Numbered from the stretch's first letter, positions 1-13,371 are shown. The stretch: DNA of 64,000 nt from Ctena decussata (GCA_963989385.1 OZ022500.1:20350460-20414459); one strand, 5' to 3'. Translations and numbers: made by a program. The notes: a model not told the origin generated them from the letters alone.

Positions 1-541
1 TTCTATATTTTGATAAAATTTTGCATACTTATACATGTCAACATTAGCTAACGACTCGCATGCATAACCGTCTTTTTTGATGGACAAGGCTTTGCTGAGC
101 ACAAGTCGAAAATTTACGGTCAAGTAGTGAAAATGCTCATAACTCTTGAACCCCGTGGTATATATGGTTCAAATTTTGTATATGTATTTTAACATTGTCC
201 AGCCACCGGCATGCAAAACGGTGACGAAAGTCGAAACAGTATTGCACGACCCACAGGTGTGCACTTTAATCGCTGTGCAAGTCCATCAGTCTGTTTGTCC
301 TTCCGCTGTACATAGTCAGTGAAAGAAATTGCTCATAACTCTTAACCACATGGTGTAGTTTGATAAAAATATGCATCATTCTACAAGAAATGACCAATTT
401 CATTTCCATACATTCCTTCTGGCACCAGAAACTGATTATTCTACATTCACCACGGTTTGTGCACATTACCATCAGGTGATTCTCATCTTTAATCACGATT
501 TTTTAAAATGATTTTGTCAACCCCACCCGCGCCTGGCGTTA
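1..541. other. No gene seen; degenerate intergenic or intronic repeat
   Basis: No open frame here resembles a protein family. The text around 120-180 and 320-360 (reduced forms of 'cataactcttgaacc' and 'aattttgtata') resembles the degenerate repeat units at 35830-37103. Upstream exons of the receptor gene, if any, are not recognisable. Confidence 0.5.
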
Positions 542-1066
542 AAGGTAGGTTCCTGTACTTTGGAATGCATCATAATTTTGATCATCTTTCATCCAAGTTG
601 TTGGAAAGCACTTATAAAAAGGGAATGAATAAGCTTCACTTAAAACAGTAAATTAAAATATTACTAGAAAAGTTGTTTTGCAAGGGATTTCCTAACTCTG
701 CTTCGCACACCAGTTAGTGCTCTTTTTAGTTCGCGCCCAAAATAGATAACGTTAGCTGACGTCATGCTGCATTGCATTTTGGGATAGTTTTAACCCATCT
801 GCCATGCCAGGACCTCTAGAAGAGCTCATGGTAAGAGAAAATTTACCTTTGGAGAATGGCATCAGAAATCGCGCACTTATAGACATATAACACATCTATT
901 TTGTGAACTGGAATTCCAACGAAGGAAAATAAACCAAAAGGGAAAACGACTATTTTCTTCACCATCTGACGATTTTCTCAGAAAAATAAGAGAATTCAAT
1001 ACTACCCAGAAAAGGCGAAATTATTTTGTGAACATAATTGTTATCGCTAGTCCAGGAACCTACCTT
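542..1066. mobile_element. Non-autonomous TA-flanked DNA transposon (MITE-like), 525 bp
   Basis: The block begins AAGGTAGGTTCCTG and ends with the exact inverse, CAGGAACCTACCTT. A TA dinucleotide lies directly outside each end (540-541 and 1067-1068), as expected for TA target duplication by Tc1/mariner-type transposases. There is no coding capacity inside. Assignment beyond TA-duplicating is inference. Confidence 0.65.
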
Positions 1067-2621
1067 TAAAGTGTAAGTTCGCTAATAGTTTTATCTATTA
1101 CTTCCAGCTTTCATTACCCTTTCGTCATTATGGTTGGTTGGCTGTTTTGGGTTTAACGGCCATTTGAAACAGTATTTCAGTCTATGCCGTCTCCAAAAGA
1201 GAGGGATAAAGAAGAGAGAAATGATAGACGAGAGAAAAATGTCCAAACAACCCCCACCCGCACCTACTGCAAGCCCAGTAGGCTTTTGCCCTACTATTAT
1301 CCAAATGAGTAGGACGCCCCTGCACTGGAAGTTATACCCAGCACCATCGCACCACACTAGTACCCCCTTCGTCATTATGGATGAAGCTTTAACATAAAAT
1401 AGAAACTATCGCCTGATAAAAGGTGTTAAAATTACCTGAATATCTTCTGTTGGAAAACTCGTGACCAATTATTATAAACCTAGATATATAGTATAAATAC
1501 AATGTACAGGACGAGGATCCCGCTCCTTGTTTCGCTTTTGTTTATATTTTTGTATTCGATTAGGAACCAGAACAAAATCATTTTTTTGTTTTGAGGACAG
1601 ATTTGCCAGGTTTCAAACATTCTGAGATTTGCCAGGTTTCAAACATTCTGAGCACCTCACCTCCTCTTCCTCCCCACTCCCCCATTCAAGAACCAGAACA
1701 AAATCGTTTTTGAGGAAAGATTTGCCAGGTTTCAAACATTCTGATCACCTCCCCTCCTCCTCCCCCTCCCCCACCCCCCCCCCCCCCGCCACTTACACAC
1801 ACATACACCATACACCACACACATACACGTGCTTTATTGTATGTATATTAGCCAATATACGAAAAGTACCATGCTTTTCGTCGTTTATGATGAATATTTT
1901 CACGGGCTTTACACCACTCGTGGCGGAACGTTTTATGACTAGTTTTGCAGTTTATATTTGACTTTAACGCACCCTAGCCTTACATACCGAGGTCATTTGA
2001 TGAATGTCGTATTCGTTTTCTTTAAGGATGCAAAATACAGAATAAATGGTTGGTGTTTCATTAAAAAAAGTAAAAGTAAAAGCAAAATAAAGATGATTCC
2101 AAAGAGTCATTTGGATTAATAGATTTAATAGATTGTCACGCGAACTAGTATGAACCAGCTAGTACTGTGTCCCCAGTTTCGAAATAATTTGTGGGAACAT
2201 GTTGATTTTGGCTCATCCGTTCGTCCGTCCGTTCGTCCGTCCGTTCGTGATGCTTTATATTTGTACCAAGTTTTCTCAAACTACCTTTTAATATTTTGAA
2301 GCGGAAACTTTTCGTGACGGGCAGACAGGTAGACAACTATGGGAAACGATGTCTTCCCTCCTATGTCTTTCCAGATATAGATTTCCCCCATGAAACTTTA
2401 TACCAACACGCAACTGAATAACCTTGATGCAGCATAGGGGACTGTTACAAAGACGCTACCCCGCAAACGTTTGTATTTGAAATGCCTAATATTGCACAGG
2501 AATACCGCAAGGTCTCCTCCCGCTGGATTATGGCACCGCCCAACTGTTAGTACTAGAAGCTGTGCACTACAGCTTATGTCATCAGCATACACGTGAATTA
2601 AAACCAAACAAGGTAAAGGTT
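1067..2621. other. Non-coding; short tandem motif and simple repeats
   Basis: No gene seen. A motif 'gatttgccaggtttcaaaca' recurs near 1601, 1627 and 1719. C-rich and CA-rich simple sequence covers 1750-1830. A CGTTCGTC microsatellite lies near 2216-2248. Confidence 0.5.
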
Positions 2622-2860
2622 TTCCATATTCTTGTGGCCGTAAGGACAGTAGTTGTTTGAGCCTTCAGTGTCTTAGGCACAGGTTATGAAAGAGGGAGCC
2701 TATCCCTCTCTTTTCGTAGCGTTTACCCTTCCCTAATTCGAAACAGGTACCCCTTTACTGCTGGGAAGACAGAGTGGGTTTTTCAGTCGTTCATCCGACG
2801 GGAGACTGGAACCTGCGACCTTCTGTGCGGAAGAGCAGAGCGGCCATGATTTCTGAGTCT
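2622..2860 (-). mobile_element. tRNA-derived SINE copy, partial
   Basis: The block matches a second copy at 31802-32053 over most of its length: 'cttgtggccgta', the 'gagcc(t/c)atccctctc' core, 'ggtaccc.tttactgctggg' and the stretch 'ccagtcg...cctgcgacc'. In the second copy the RNA-polymerase-III-type head is visible on the minus strand, which orients this copy. The tRNA-like head is more degenerate here. Confidence 0.6.
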
Positions 2861-2929
2861 TGTTTTTTGTTTACTGTACCATTTTCTATTTACTATAACT
2901 TTCGTAATTTCAGGGTTATAAAATGTCAA

Positions 2930-3137
2930 GAAGTGAACATGCGTTTTTAGCAGGCCTGAACGAAGAGCTATTGTTGTCACCACGGCGTCGGCGTTCACGT
3001 CCGCGTCCGCGTCCGCGTCGGCGTTCGGATTGGATGTTTTGGCTAAAGTTTTTTAAAGACCTATATCTCCTTAACCCATGGACGGGCAAGGCACTGCAGG
3101 CCAGCTATCCTGTACGCGGACAGGTCTTGTTGTGATA
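2930..3137. repeat. Fragment of a hairpin-ended repeat with a GCGTCC tract
   Basis: Contains 'aggcctgaacgaagagctat', 'tgttgtcacc', a CGTCGG/CGTCCG tract and 'ggatgttttggctaaagtt'. The same modules in the reverse order lie at 49930-50100. This is therefore one end of that dispersed family. A short tandem block built on 'gtgaaaaatgcg' follows at about 3213-3310. Confidence 0.55.
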
Positions 3138-3434
3138 TTTTGTCATATTTAGCGGTGTTGCATGCGTTTGGAAAATTACGTTTTCATGGTACATATCGAA
3201 TGCATTTCACAGATATGTGAAAAATGCGTTCGAATCCTGTGAAAAATGCCACCGGATTTGTCACACGTGTGAAAAATGCGAACACATGTTTCACACATGT
3301 GAAAAATGCGTTCTGTGAGTATTGCGGTCTCACACAGCTTCAAGTATCATTTTTAGATCAGTTGGGAGGGTGTGAAACCATCATGTTGCATGTGCTGGTG
3401 GACTTGTAGTATTTTTATCTGTTCCATTCTTCAG

Positions 3435-3634
3435 CCCAGATTAAAGAATGTGGAGGAGTTCTAAATGGCACTATGGGTTTTATAACAGACCCCGACAGAG
3501 ACGATGATTGGCTGTATGACTATAATCTAGATTGTCTGTGGGAGATCAGGGTACGGGAGGGATACGTTGTCTACCTTCAGTTCACATATTTTCATTTGGA
3601 AACGGACGCAAAATGTACTTATGATTTCATGACG
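3435..3634 (+). CDS. Receptor exon A: first half of CUB domain 1
   Basis: This internal exon of the CUB/LDLa/LRR receptor gene starts after the acceptor ttccattcttcag in phase 1 and ends before gtaaga in phase 0. It encodes 66 full codons with the CUB hallmarks: a Cys followed by Gly-Gly, then Asn-Gly-Thr and Ile-Thr-Asp-Pro, a Cys-Leu-Trp (the usual C-x-W) and Tyr-Asp-Phe near the end. CUB modules are extracellular beta-sandwiches that bind ligands or mediate assembly. Starting five bases later, after the second AG, would put a stop in frame, so 3435 is the supported start. The N-terminus and signal peptide of the receptor must lie upstream of the window or are unrecognised. Confidence 0.85.
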
Positions 3635-3661
3635 GTAAGATATACTGCATTTCTGTGCTTG

Positions 3662-3790
3662 TAAGACGGGTTTTTTTTCTTCTAAAACAGTCCCAAAAAT
3701 CTAGATCCGTCTTATAAGACGGATCTACAGTTTTGGGATTGTTCAAGAAAGGAAATCTTTTCTCATAGCTGAATTTCATAAGACTGATTT
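3662..3790. repeat. Palindromic element in intron A-B
   Basis: The two arms are imperfect complements around a centre at 'gtcttataagac' (about 3710-3721). Arm sequences include 'acagtcccaaaaatctagat' and its inverse. It can fold into a long hairpin, has no coding capacity and is probably a MITE. A related arm (about 55495-55560) lies upstream of the second LINE. Confidence 0.5.
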
Positions 3791-4136
3791 AGATACTTGT
3801 GTCCATTCTAGAGAGATGAAAAGACCGTTTTAAGCCGAATGAATGCTGTATGGTACATGACTGGCATTTCAGTGTCACATGACCTGCCGTATTTGGCGTA
3901 CTTAAAAAATATGAGTACGAGATAATAGAGCCATTTATGCTTTGTATGGCAAAAGTGATTGCTTGTCTGAGGCGCGGTGTTATTGTCCCTTTAAAAGTAG
4001 ACCCCATTTTGAATGGAACGTCACTAAGGGAAGCAAATGGCAAGTCACAAAAGTTGTTCCCTTTGTACAAATTGGCAGAAAACACGAAAGTGTAATAATA
4101 CACCTTAACTTTTGATAAAATGTATCTCTTTTGTAG

Positions 4137-4296
4137 ATTTATGAAGGTGATGAAGACAGAAGAATAAGATGTGGAGAATATCTTACTGTTGAATTGCTAA
4201 ATAAGGCATCTATGTCCAACGTGCTCTACGTCCACTTCAAAACTGACGGCAGCCTGAGTTACAACGGATTCCACGCTAAATATACGGAGATTGAAG
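4137..4296 (+). CDS. Receptor exon B: second half of CUB domain 1
   Basis: Begins after ctcttttgtag in phase 0, joining exon A exactly, and ends G|gtatgt in phase 1 (160 nt). The translation continues the CUB fold with Ile-Tyr-Glu-Gly, an Arg-Cys-Gly (the conserved second-half Cys-Gly), then Val-Leu-Tyr-Val-His-Phe-Lys-Thr-Asp and Gly-Phe-His-Ala-Lys-Tyr, the usual last CUB strands. The phase 0 / phase 1 pattern repeats in the next two CUB modules, which is strong evidence that the module duplicated as an exon pair. Confidence 0.87.
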
Positions 4297-6832
4297 GTAT
4301 GTAGTAGCTATACCATGGTACGAGGAGATAATCCACGAGCTTTATCGAGTGGATTATCTCCCGTACAGGTGGACAAACCATGGTATAACTATTTTATTCC
4401 ACCCTTACCTGTGTAGACCTTGCGCATTGCGAAATATTTCGTGCTAAAGTTGGCGTTTTCTAGTAAGGGTGGTATAATTATAAAATATATACTGGACAAA
4501 AATATTTACTGGCGAGCCTGTTGCCCGATTAAATAACGAAGTATTTCGAATGAGGTTGGTTTCCAGCTTAAGGGTTGTATCGGACAACCATGTTTCACGC
4601 GATATTATAAAAAAAATCAATTAGCCTAATACGGAATTACTATGCTTGCAGATTCTTTAAAATTCAGTTCTTTCTCAATGTTTTTTGCATTTGTTTTCAT
4701 AAATCACGTTGACAATTAAATTGAGGGACTTGAGATTGTAAAGATGACCCCTCATTCCGCATACTCATTGTTAGCCTAGTTCAACGCTAACCCAGATTAG
4801 GCGAGCATTTTGGATTACTTTTGCCTTTTTCATTGTACCACTCATGGTAATATCTACATCCTTGAGCAGTTTCGGTTTGTCAACTCGAGTAACTCGAGTA
4901 ACTAGAGTTACTGACAGAACAACACGAGTAACCGCAATACGCATGCGCAGTACTGCGCACATATTCGAATTTACTCGACTACCGTAACCCCCACCTCACC
5001 TCGGGTAGCCTTGATTAAAGATGGCGAAAAGTGAACTTCCGCTGTAAAAGAAGCCAATTCTTTGGTTTTGCCTCCATAATGACCCATTGTCACGCCAATG
5101 ATTTGCCCTTTTTCTGTTTAATAATAGTGAGAATGGGATAAAGAATGTTCATCATACTGATGATTATAATTGTTCTGCTTGTGCTTTTGCCATATTCAGC
5201 AGGGTTTACAGCGGGGCCAGTAACGACTTCAGAATTGTAATTTCCCATTACAATTTAAAAATTCTTGTGAGTCCTGACTCTTGTGAATATTAAACTCCTG
5301 AGTTTTAAAAGAAAATTGCGAGAATAGGACTCTGGACTTAAAGGTAAAAACATCGATGGTCGTCGCCATTTTGTTCTTTACTCGAAGTGTTCGGCACGGC
5401 AGTACTCGAGTACCTTTGTACGCATGCGCCAAATTTCAACCCGAATAACTCGAGTTGGCAACTCGAAAATGCTCCTTGAGAGAGGCGTGCGGCTCATGCG
5501 GCACCGATGCTGCTCGTGCCTTAATTGTTTGACAAGTAACCCAACACTAATCAGACGATTTTAGCTGCGTGCGCAAGACATTCCTACGACGCTATGTACA
5601 CGGGGGTAAATCAATACGTGAAGGGACAGCCTAGTCTTGCAAAATTACGTTATTTTTCTGTAAGTATTGCCACAGTTTTGCGACTCATGGAGTAAAAATC
5701 TCATTTTTTTCAAAAACCACATTTGCAATGGTGTTGTCAATGAGCGCACGCTATTTGGTAATAATTTGTTTCGAGATATATGCAATAGAAACGGCACTTC
5801 CATGTAGATCATGCGAGTTAATTCGGTCACAAATGCCGTTCTGTATGTTGATTTCAAGTACATGTGACTTTGGAACAAATTTAGAAAGGGATCAAAGAAG
5901 ATGCGAAGTTTGGTTTATATTTTTCATGTTAATTTGAGCTTCGGTTTAATATTCTTTCTGGTCGTAATCAAATTATTTTTCATCGTTTTAAGGAAGAGAA
6001 CAACTACGCATTTTATTGACCGTTTTGCTTAATGTACGATAAATTTGACAGTTTATGCTGTGACATTTTCTTTGACATAGTCAGAGTTCTTCATGTTTTT
6101 AACCCATGTATATGGCGGATTCAGAAATGTATGAGTCAGAGTATACATTCTATATTAGAAATACGTTGAGTCGAGAATTTTAACGAAAAAATGTCCGTAC
6201 GAGAGTAAACCCGAAGCAGAACCAAATGTTTTTTTTTCTCTGACCACCATTGTCACAAACGATCGGCAATTGTAATGAAGCGGATAAGACTCTACATTTA
6301 CCCATCATTTCTATGTCTGGTGGCTTTACCTGAAAGTGGATAATAAGCCATTATTCCACGTACCAAAAAATGAGAGTTCATACGAGGTATCTTTTGACTC
6401 ATGTACGAATGGCGTTGTCCCATTTTTCCTTTTTATACCCCCCCCTTGAGTGTATTCAAGGGTCTTAATATTTGTTCCTATCCGTCCGTCTGTCTGTCAA
6501 TTCGTCTATACGTCACACTTTCAGTTATAGCGTTTCTATAAGCGGCTCTTCTCATTTTTTTTGGTATGCTTTTCAAACTTTGTACATATGTTGCAGAAAT
6601 AATGAAAATGGACATGTGTGTTTTAAAGGATGTAAAATTAGTTTTGACAGAATTACATGTAAAGCCTTTGGAGCTTGTCATTTTGGACAGTTTTTTTTGT
6701 ACTATATGAAAGGTATGGAATTTGTGTGATCAACTCCTCCTACAGTTTTCAATGGATTCTTATCAAACTTTGTACGCATAATTAGAGTTAAATGAAAATG
6801 TGTAAGTTGTATTTTGACAGGGATAAAAAGAG

Positions 6833-6960
6833 GATCTTACACGAGTGGTCATTTCAGGTGAAATTTATGAAACGAGCCTTTGCAAGTTTCATAAATTTCA
6901 CATGAAATACCCACGAGTGTAAGATTCTGTTTATCATATGACCCTTTAAATTGAGATTTT
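6833..6960. repeat. Palindromic MITE-like element, copy 1
   Basis: The arms read 'gatcttacacgagtggtcat' and, inverted, 'cacgagtgtaagattctgtt', around a core in which 'gaaatttatgaaac' faces 'gtttcataaatttc'. A second copy lies at 15278-15405 with the same organisation, including the trailing 'catatgaccctttaaa'. No coding capacity. Confidence 0.6.
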
Positions 6961-7877
6961 AACGCCTTCAAACTGAACATTATCTCAATAAGAAAACGCA
7001 CTGTTGACATGGACGTTGTCAAAAGACGCTACGTTACGCGCCAAAGTGTTATTACACGAGGTTACGAGGCTTGCCGAGTGATGCCAAACAGTGACCCAAG
7101 GGACAGATTTGTCCATCCGTACCTCACACTCATAGTAGATCCTTTTTCTTGCATACCTTTATGTGCTGAAGCTTTAATTACATCAAAGATTCCTCTAGAC
7201 GCTGCGTTGCGACCTCCGCCATTTTGACAACTGTTGTGATTTCTGACGTCGTTATGACGTCAGCTAGCGACGAGGTTACGTGACGTCCAATACAACTAAT
7301 GCAAAACGAAGTCATGCGAAAACTTTCTCTTTTTTTTATCCTACCCACGGGTCAGATAACCAGGGTAAGATAAGAATTTCTATCCCTAGCAAAAACACGG
7401 ATATCGTTGTCTGGGATGCAAGAAAATGAATTCTGGCAGAATAAAAGCCATTCGAACGTCTTCATTTCTGGCAGATATTCTGCACAACATGGTGCTGACT
7501 TTGTGTATTCAACTCCTCTCTCAACGGATTTTTGTTAAACTTTGTGCACATGTTTTGGGCGTTTCGATGGAGATAAAAATTGTTTTATCAAAATTACGAC
7601 ATCTTGAACTTAGTCACTATGGGTATATTTGCATTATAGGGGTTTGCGTTGGCGTAGTCAACTTCTTTCACAGATTTTAATTCACTGCTCGAAATATTTA
7701 AAGGAGCACTTAAATTTGTTTCATAGACAACAGTGCAATGCATCCCCAACTTTGTATTTACCTCCGGTCGTCAGAGACACGGAATTTCGAATAATTTTGC
7801 CAATTTTTTAAAGAGGGTCGATGTTACCTACTCCAAAAGTTCCAATTCAATATTTACCCTGCCCATATCCATGGACC

Positions 7878-7915
<38 letters not shown>

Positions 7916-10539
7916 TAAAAATGCAATTTTGGTTGAATATTGCTATTTTTCAGAACAGGTGAAAAGCATGAAAATTTCAACCCTAATCCAAACGACCATT
8001 TTGTCAATGATACTGGATGTCTAATAAGGTGACTCGTTTGAAAGAATCACTTTGAACTCAAGTTTATGAGAGTTTGTAGACTTCAGGAAAAAATGCCTCA
8101 ATTTCGGAAAGTTCGAAAGCTACTAAATTTAGTCCATAGAGATGGGCAGAGCATCAGCTGTAATGAAATTCTTGTTGTGGTAAACCCCGATCCTTCTTAA
8201 AAATTCTGCAAAAGAACAGGAAATTCTTGGCCACTGGGAGTCAGATTTACGGGCCTTTGAACTGGGTATGTGTTACCGTAATGTCTTTGAGAAAATACCA
8301 GTTGCTCCGTTAAATATTTTGGGCAGTGTATATGTTTGAGCGTTTGCATAATCAATTTGCATATATCGTAACCGACGGATTACAAATGTAATTACGACTG
8401 TTTGAGCGCCTGTGCGCTAAACGTTTTTGAAACGGAGGCAAAATCTTTCTGTCTTATAAGCGCACGTCGAATCAATATATTTTTAAGAAAGCAAATCTAA
8501 AGTCGAAACATAGGAGAAAAACTATTTATATCATAGGATAGAATATATTAACGAATGAAAACTGAAAGAGTCAACAGCATTTTCAGGTCTTGTAAACAAA
8601 CAAACGAAATGGTAAACCAGTAAAATATGTACGCTTATAGTCATATGCCTCAGAAATTATCATGATGTGCACTTGAAGGGGCATGTGCGGTAACTGAATG
8701 GAATGAGGTATGCATGTGACGCGATAGTGTTATTTTAGTGATGTACACAACCCTGTGACAGGCATCACACGGGAGCATCGTGCGTGTCTTACACATTTTT
8801 TTTTTTTTTTTTTTCTTTTAAATGTCGGTACTGCCACTACCATTTTACACGCCCCATCCCACCAAATTACGCCAAAATAAATACCTTGCGTCACCATAGA
8901 GTATAATGTAACTCGTATGATGCGGATGCGGTCAACATTTCGAATATCTATACTGAACATACGCAGGTTTTAATATAAGAGGTGTCCACCGCATCCTTAT
9001 GCAAACATAAATCAGCTTGTGCGGTGGGCACAGTCTCATCTCAGACATTCTGTTTGCATGAACGACCCATTAGACCTGTGGAATCAATACAGTGAAATGC
9101 CAATTTTCTAATTTGCTGTATGGAAAACTATAAAATTTAGAAGGGACCTGAGGTCATTTACGCTCCTCGATGAGCAAAGTCTTTCCTTTAATAGTTGATC
9201 TCATTGAAAGAGGATGCAGTTATTAAAAGCAGAGTTGCTTCCCTTGAAAGTGTAATCATCCACCTTTTAAAAAGAATGATAAACTTTTCTTATAGCCATC
9301 ACTGTATCTCGGTACAGAATATGCTAAGCTTATTTTTTATAAGGCAAGTGCTGCCGAGATGGTTTATGTCAATATTTCTAAAGCAGTCATATGGTAAAGT
9401 CTATCAGTAAGCAGCCAGTTGTAGCAAAATCGGCCGTGTGGCGGCCGTAAAACGTCTTCCCGTACATCATCATAGTGCAGATTATATTTTCTGGTCCTTT
9501 GGGATCATTGAGTTCATTTGAGTTATCTTAAAAAATAGAGTTCCGCTTAAACCTGTGCTAGGGGGCGTGGCTGGTGTCGCACTAGTCATTACTAGTCATG
9601 AACACTCAATTAAACAGAGTCTGCTATTATCTGTTCTTTGATGTATTCCTTGCTTCCAAAGGATCCTACTATTCAGAACTTATTTATACTGCCGTGACCG
9701 AATGGGCAATCAACCTTAGTGAAAAGTGGATTTATCGGTTAGCATCGGAACTTTTTTTTCTTTCAAATTCGTATACATATGTACATTCAACACTATAGTA
9801 TAGCCAAACCTGTCTTGGTTTAAACAATATTTTTTATTCAAATAAGTTGCTATACAATTGTACATAATATTATATGGTACAGGATCTGATAGAAAGCTGA
9901 AGCTTATTTAAATCATCTCCTGTCTTAACCTGTCTTAAAGGGTCACCCAAGGGAAGGACAGATTGTGGCTGCTAAAGACACGTAGCCCCTTTATACAGGT
10001 TCATTTGCGATGTATTTTGGCTAGTGAGACCCTGAAAATGTGTTTTCAGAAATCGGGTGATCCCTTAGGAGAGGTGGGTACATGAGCCGGTTTTGACAGA
10101 GTTACGGCTCCTTGAGAGTTCTGGCGTTTTGAACAAACCATTCCCTTTAGTGGCGTGTCCTTTTAGGGCCAGGCACAAGGCTTGGGGCACAGTGTTTTAC
10201 AAACACATTTGTTGCCACTATTTTATCACTAGTGATATGGAGAATACAGGTTTATGATACGCTCGTATGGTCTGATAACGTACCACACGTGCAGTACTTA
10301 TCTGCTTAATTATCCCTTATTATTTAAATAGGTTTTAATTTGGTGAAATGTACATTTAAACTGGGAGAGAGACAAACAAAATTATACCGATAAAAATTAC
10401 TCTGATGATATAACACTTGTGATATTTTCGAAAAAAAATAGATATTGTGATTTCTGTAATGCATTATTCACGGAAAGTGTGGTATTATTCACAAAAGTTT
10501 TGGATTTTGAGAGTGGGGCTAATTATTGCACGTGCTGTA

Positions 10540-10725
10540 GAATCGAATACATAAGAACTGAGTAAGTGAATTTGGGTTGAACGTCCCACCAACAACTAGG
10601 TCATACGGAGACAGGACATCGGTTTGAAGTCTCATCCGAAAGGACCGGAGAAGCGGGGAATCGATCTTACGACTCCTGGGTTGGTAGTCCAGCGCGTTAT
10701 CCACTACACTGCTGTCGCTCCTTAC
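10540..10725 (-). mobile_element. tRNA-derived SINE, minus strand
   Basis: On the minus strand the head reads 'gtagtggataacgcgctgga' (A-box-like) followed about 30 bases later by 'gatcgattccccgc' (B-box-like), the spacing of a tRNA gene promoter. The downstream body holds no open frame. It is too diverged for a functional tRNA call and its boundaries are approximate. Confidence 0.5.
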
Positions 10726-12522
10726 AGTTCATGTACAATCTGGTGCAGTTTCTTACGGTAAGCAAATCGTTTGTATGATAGTAATTTTCTAAAGATTTAG
10801 TCTGTACACAATACAGGGCCAACACAACAATTGTTCTCTCAGTGGACACCCTGGCCGGACTGATCTGGGTCTACACCGTTTGACATGTCGATGGTAGAGT
10901 TGTCCGAAAACTCCTGCCGGATGCCGTATAGACATGACGTGACCTACCACTTTGACAACAAATATTAGGACACTGTTATCTAAGCAAACGGTGTAGACCC
11001 AAGATAGACTTTTCTTCCGGAACAGTCTGATTGGGGTCCGCACTGCTGGCCACATTGCCAGAAATCTTGACAACATCGCCTTACAGCAAAATCAAAGACG
11101 TTGTAAAACTTTAGGACATCAATAGTCATTTGGCAAAGGCATACTTGATTCACCACAATTGAGACAGTGGAATTACGCAGTTGGTGGGAAGTCACATCTG
11201 GTCCGAAAATATTAGTTGTTTTCTTTTCTGATTAGCTATTTCATGTTAAATACATTTTATGTGTTCTTCGTAGCATTAACAGTATTTTTACAAATGAAAT
11301 GCCAACGTGCATCTACCATCTACTGGAAATAAGTGGGGTAGGCCTACACCGTTATTTTTTGGCAATATAATGCAAGGCGCAACGCATTCTTACAGTACAT
11401 TATTTAATCATAACAAGAGCCTATAAGTCGGTCACATTGATTCAGAGGAAAGACAATTCTAACCTTCAGACTGTCAGTTTCCAAAGTTTCGAGCAAGTAT
11501 ATATTAAGTACTCATTTGTAATGAAAAGTAATCATTGGAGCAAGACTAGTATTTGCACTTATAAACAATGGAAATATACAGGTCTATACTAGGAAATCAT
11601 GTGCGTACACCGTTGTTTTTATGCATGGAAACGCATCCTGCAACACGTTCTTAGAGTGTATCATATAAACAATCATAAAGAAAGCTAATTTTGTCAGAAA
11701 AAGAGACGAAAAAGTTCAGATTGATTCAAAAGAAAGAAAATTCCTACCTTCAACCAGCCAGCCTCAAAAAATGTACACTACCTTGACAAACTAGAACCGA
11801 ATTGGCACGTTAACTACTGCATCTCACGTGAAACATTTTTACTGAATATTAACTTGAAAAATCCTACAAAGCGTGACCAGTTCACTTTTTCTATAAATGT
11901 CCCGTCATGATTATAATTGGTACTTATTTAACCAAAACACTCGTGTTGACATAATGTTTCATCAAAACCGAAAGTACACCGTGGCAAGACTTTTACCAAA
12001 TACGCCCGGAAACGCAAGACTAGGTTGTCTCTTCACGTATTGATTTACCCCCTTGATGTACCCTTAATTCCAGTAACAAGGGATAAGGTGTGGCGTTTGC
12101 TCTCTGGTCTTTGAATTCTCAGTATGGACCAGTATGATGTAGCTTGGATGTTTTTGGGGTTTTTTTATTTTGCTTTTCTGGCATTCGGAACACCGCTCGG
12201 CCAGTTCCGTGAATCAACCTCAGATGGATATCGTGGGACTTCTTAAATCACATGACTGTTGTTAGGAACAATGATATGGCCCACTTCGGATCGAACTTGA
12301 GTACTTACCATAGTAGGATTTTTGGGAATGCGCACTCGCATTACCAATCGAACGCCAAAAGTTGCTATAATATTAGATTGTCATGGAAACGGAAATAAAT
12401 ACTGTGCATTTCATTGCCTTTTCCGTGCATGTAGTCTTTAAAAAAGATAATTTATAGATATTAACAAACATAAACAACTCAGTTAAACAAATACTTGTTA
12501 TACACCCACAAATCGCGGGAGA

Positions 12523-12799
12523 GCCGGGCCGCGTACGCAATCGGTAGGGCACCTGACTCATAAGTCAGACAGAGGTCCTGGGTTCGAAACCCGGTCTGGC
12601 CACATACTTTCGTTTCTCCTTCCGCTGATTCAAGAAGGGCAGTTGTCAGTTACTGGCGAAAGTATGTGCACTTAGTACTGGTTAACCGCTTAGGAGGTCT
12701 AAGCCTGCCCAGGAATAGTGTGGTTAGGTTAACTGACCGTCCCAACATGACCATAGATGTTTACCGTGGACGTTAAGCAATAAATCAAAGAAAGAAAGA
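12523..12799 (+). mobile_element. tRNA-derived SINE with target duplication, copy 1
   Basis: The tRNA-like head contains 'gcaatcggtagggcacctga', an anticodon-like arm with CAT in the loop and a B box 'gggttcgaaaccc'. The body includes 'tggcgaaagtatgtgcactt' and ends in a short GAAA-rich tail. It is flanked by near-identical copies of aaatcgcg(g/a)gag. The copy at 43954-44227 is nearly identical along its length and is also bounded by a target duplication. LINE-driven retroposition is the known mechanism for such elements. Confidence 0.8.
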
Positions 12800-13168
12800 A
12801 AATCGCGAGAGTCTTCAACGGCCGCCATCTTGCTACTAGAGTAACGGCGGTCCAGACCTCGGTTAATCTTTGGTAAGTTCATGACGTCATTTTAGTAGCT
12901 AGTATCGCACTTCGGTTGGAACTTTTTCGTAAATATAGTAGCTACTATAGTTTGATTCGAAGTGGCCTTTTGGCGTTCGATTGATAATGCGAGTGCGCAT
13001 GCCCAAAAATACTACTGTGGTAAGTACTCTAGTTCGATTCGAAGTGGGCCTATGCGCACTCACACCCGATGTCTGATTCATGGAATTCGCCGAGGTGTTC
13101 CGATTGCTTTTCTGGCACTTTAAGGGTTAAAATCCAGCACACGGAGTTCCCTTCAAATTTCATTACAG

Positions 13169-13371
13169 ACATTCAGTCTGGTTGTGACAAGATAATAGAC
13201 AACGCTGCGGGAACGGTTTCATCTTCTGAAATAACCAGCTACGAGGCTTACGAACTCTTCACCGACTGCATGTACCTAATACGGGTACCAGACTCCAAAA
13301 AGGTGGTGGCGATTGCTCCATTTGAAGTGGATATCCAGTGGATGGTGTCGTGTGCAATATACTTTTTGGAG
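13169..13371 (+). CDS. Receptor exon C: first half of CUB domain 2
   Basis: Starts after tttcattacag in phase 1 (exon B ends in phase 1) and ends GAG|gtaaat in phase 0, 203 nt. The peptide opens Gln-Ser-Gly-Cys-Asp-Lys and later has Thr-Asp-Cys-Met-Tyr-Leu-Ile-Arg-Val, matching the C...C-x-W region of a CUB domain with Trp replaced by Tyr. It ends at the same fold position as exon A. Its second half is the exon at 30179-30317, 16.8 kb downstream; the nearer candidate frame at 13816 lies inside a transposon. Confidence 0.8.

Larger units (their letters stand above)
4297..13168. other. Intron between CUB 1 and CUB 2 (8.9 kb)
   Basis: No further exon was found. Contents seen: a hairpin just after the donor (about 4317-4400, arms 'gagataatccac...gtggattatctc'); GACTCGAGT-type repeats at 4850-5480; a palindrome at 6833-6960; a poly(T) run of about 36 at 7879-7914 and another near 8797-8815; a SINE on the minus strand at about 10540-10725; inverted arms 'tctacaccgtttg' (10868) and 'caaacggtgtaga' (10985); and a SINE at 12523-12799. 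The rest, roughly 8000-10500 and 11200-12500, shows nothing recognisable. Confidence 0.6.

Noticed and set aside
12530..12605. Possible tRNA gene
   Set aside because: It is the head of a SINE with a shared body, a second copy at 43954 and target duplications.
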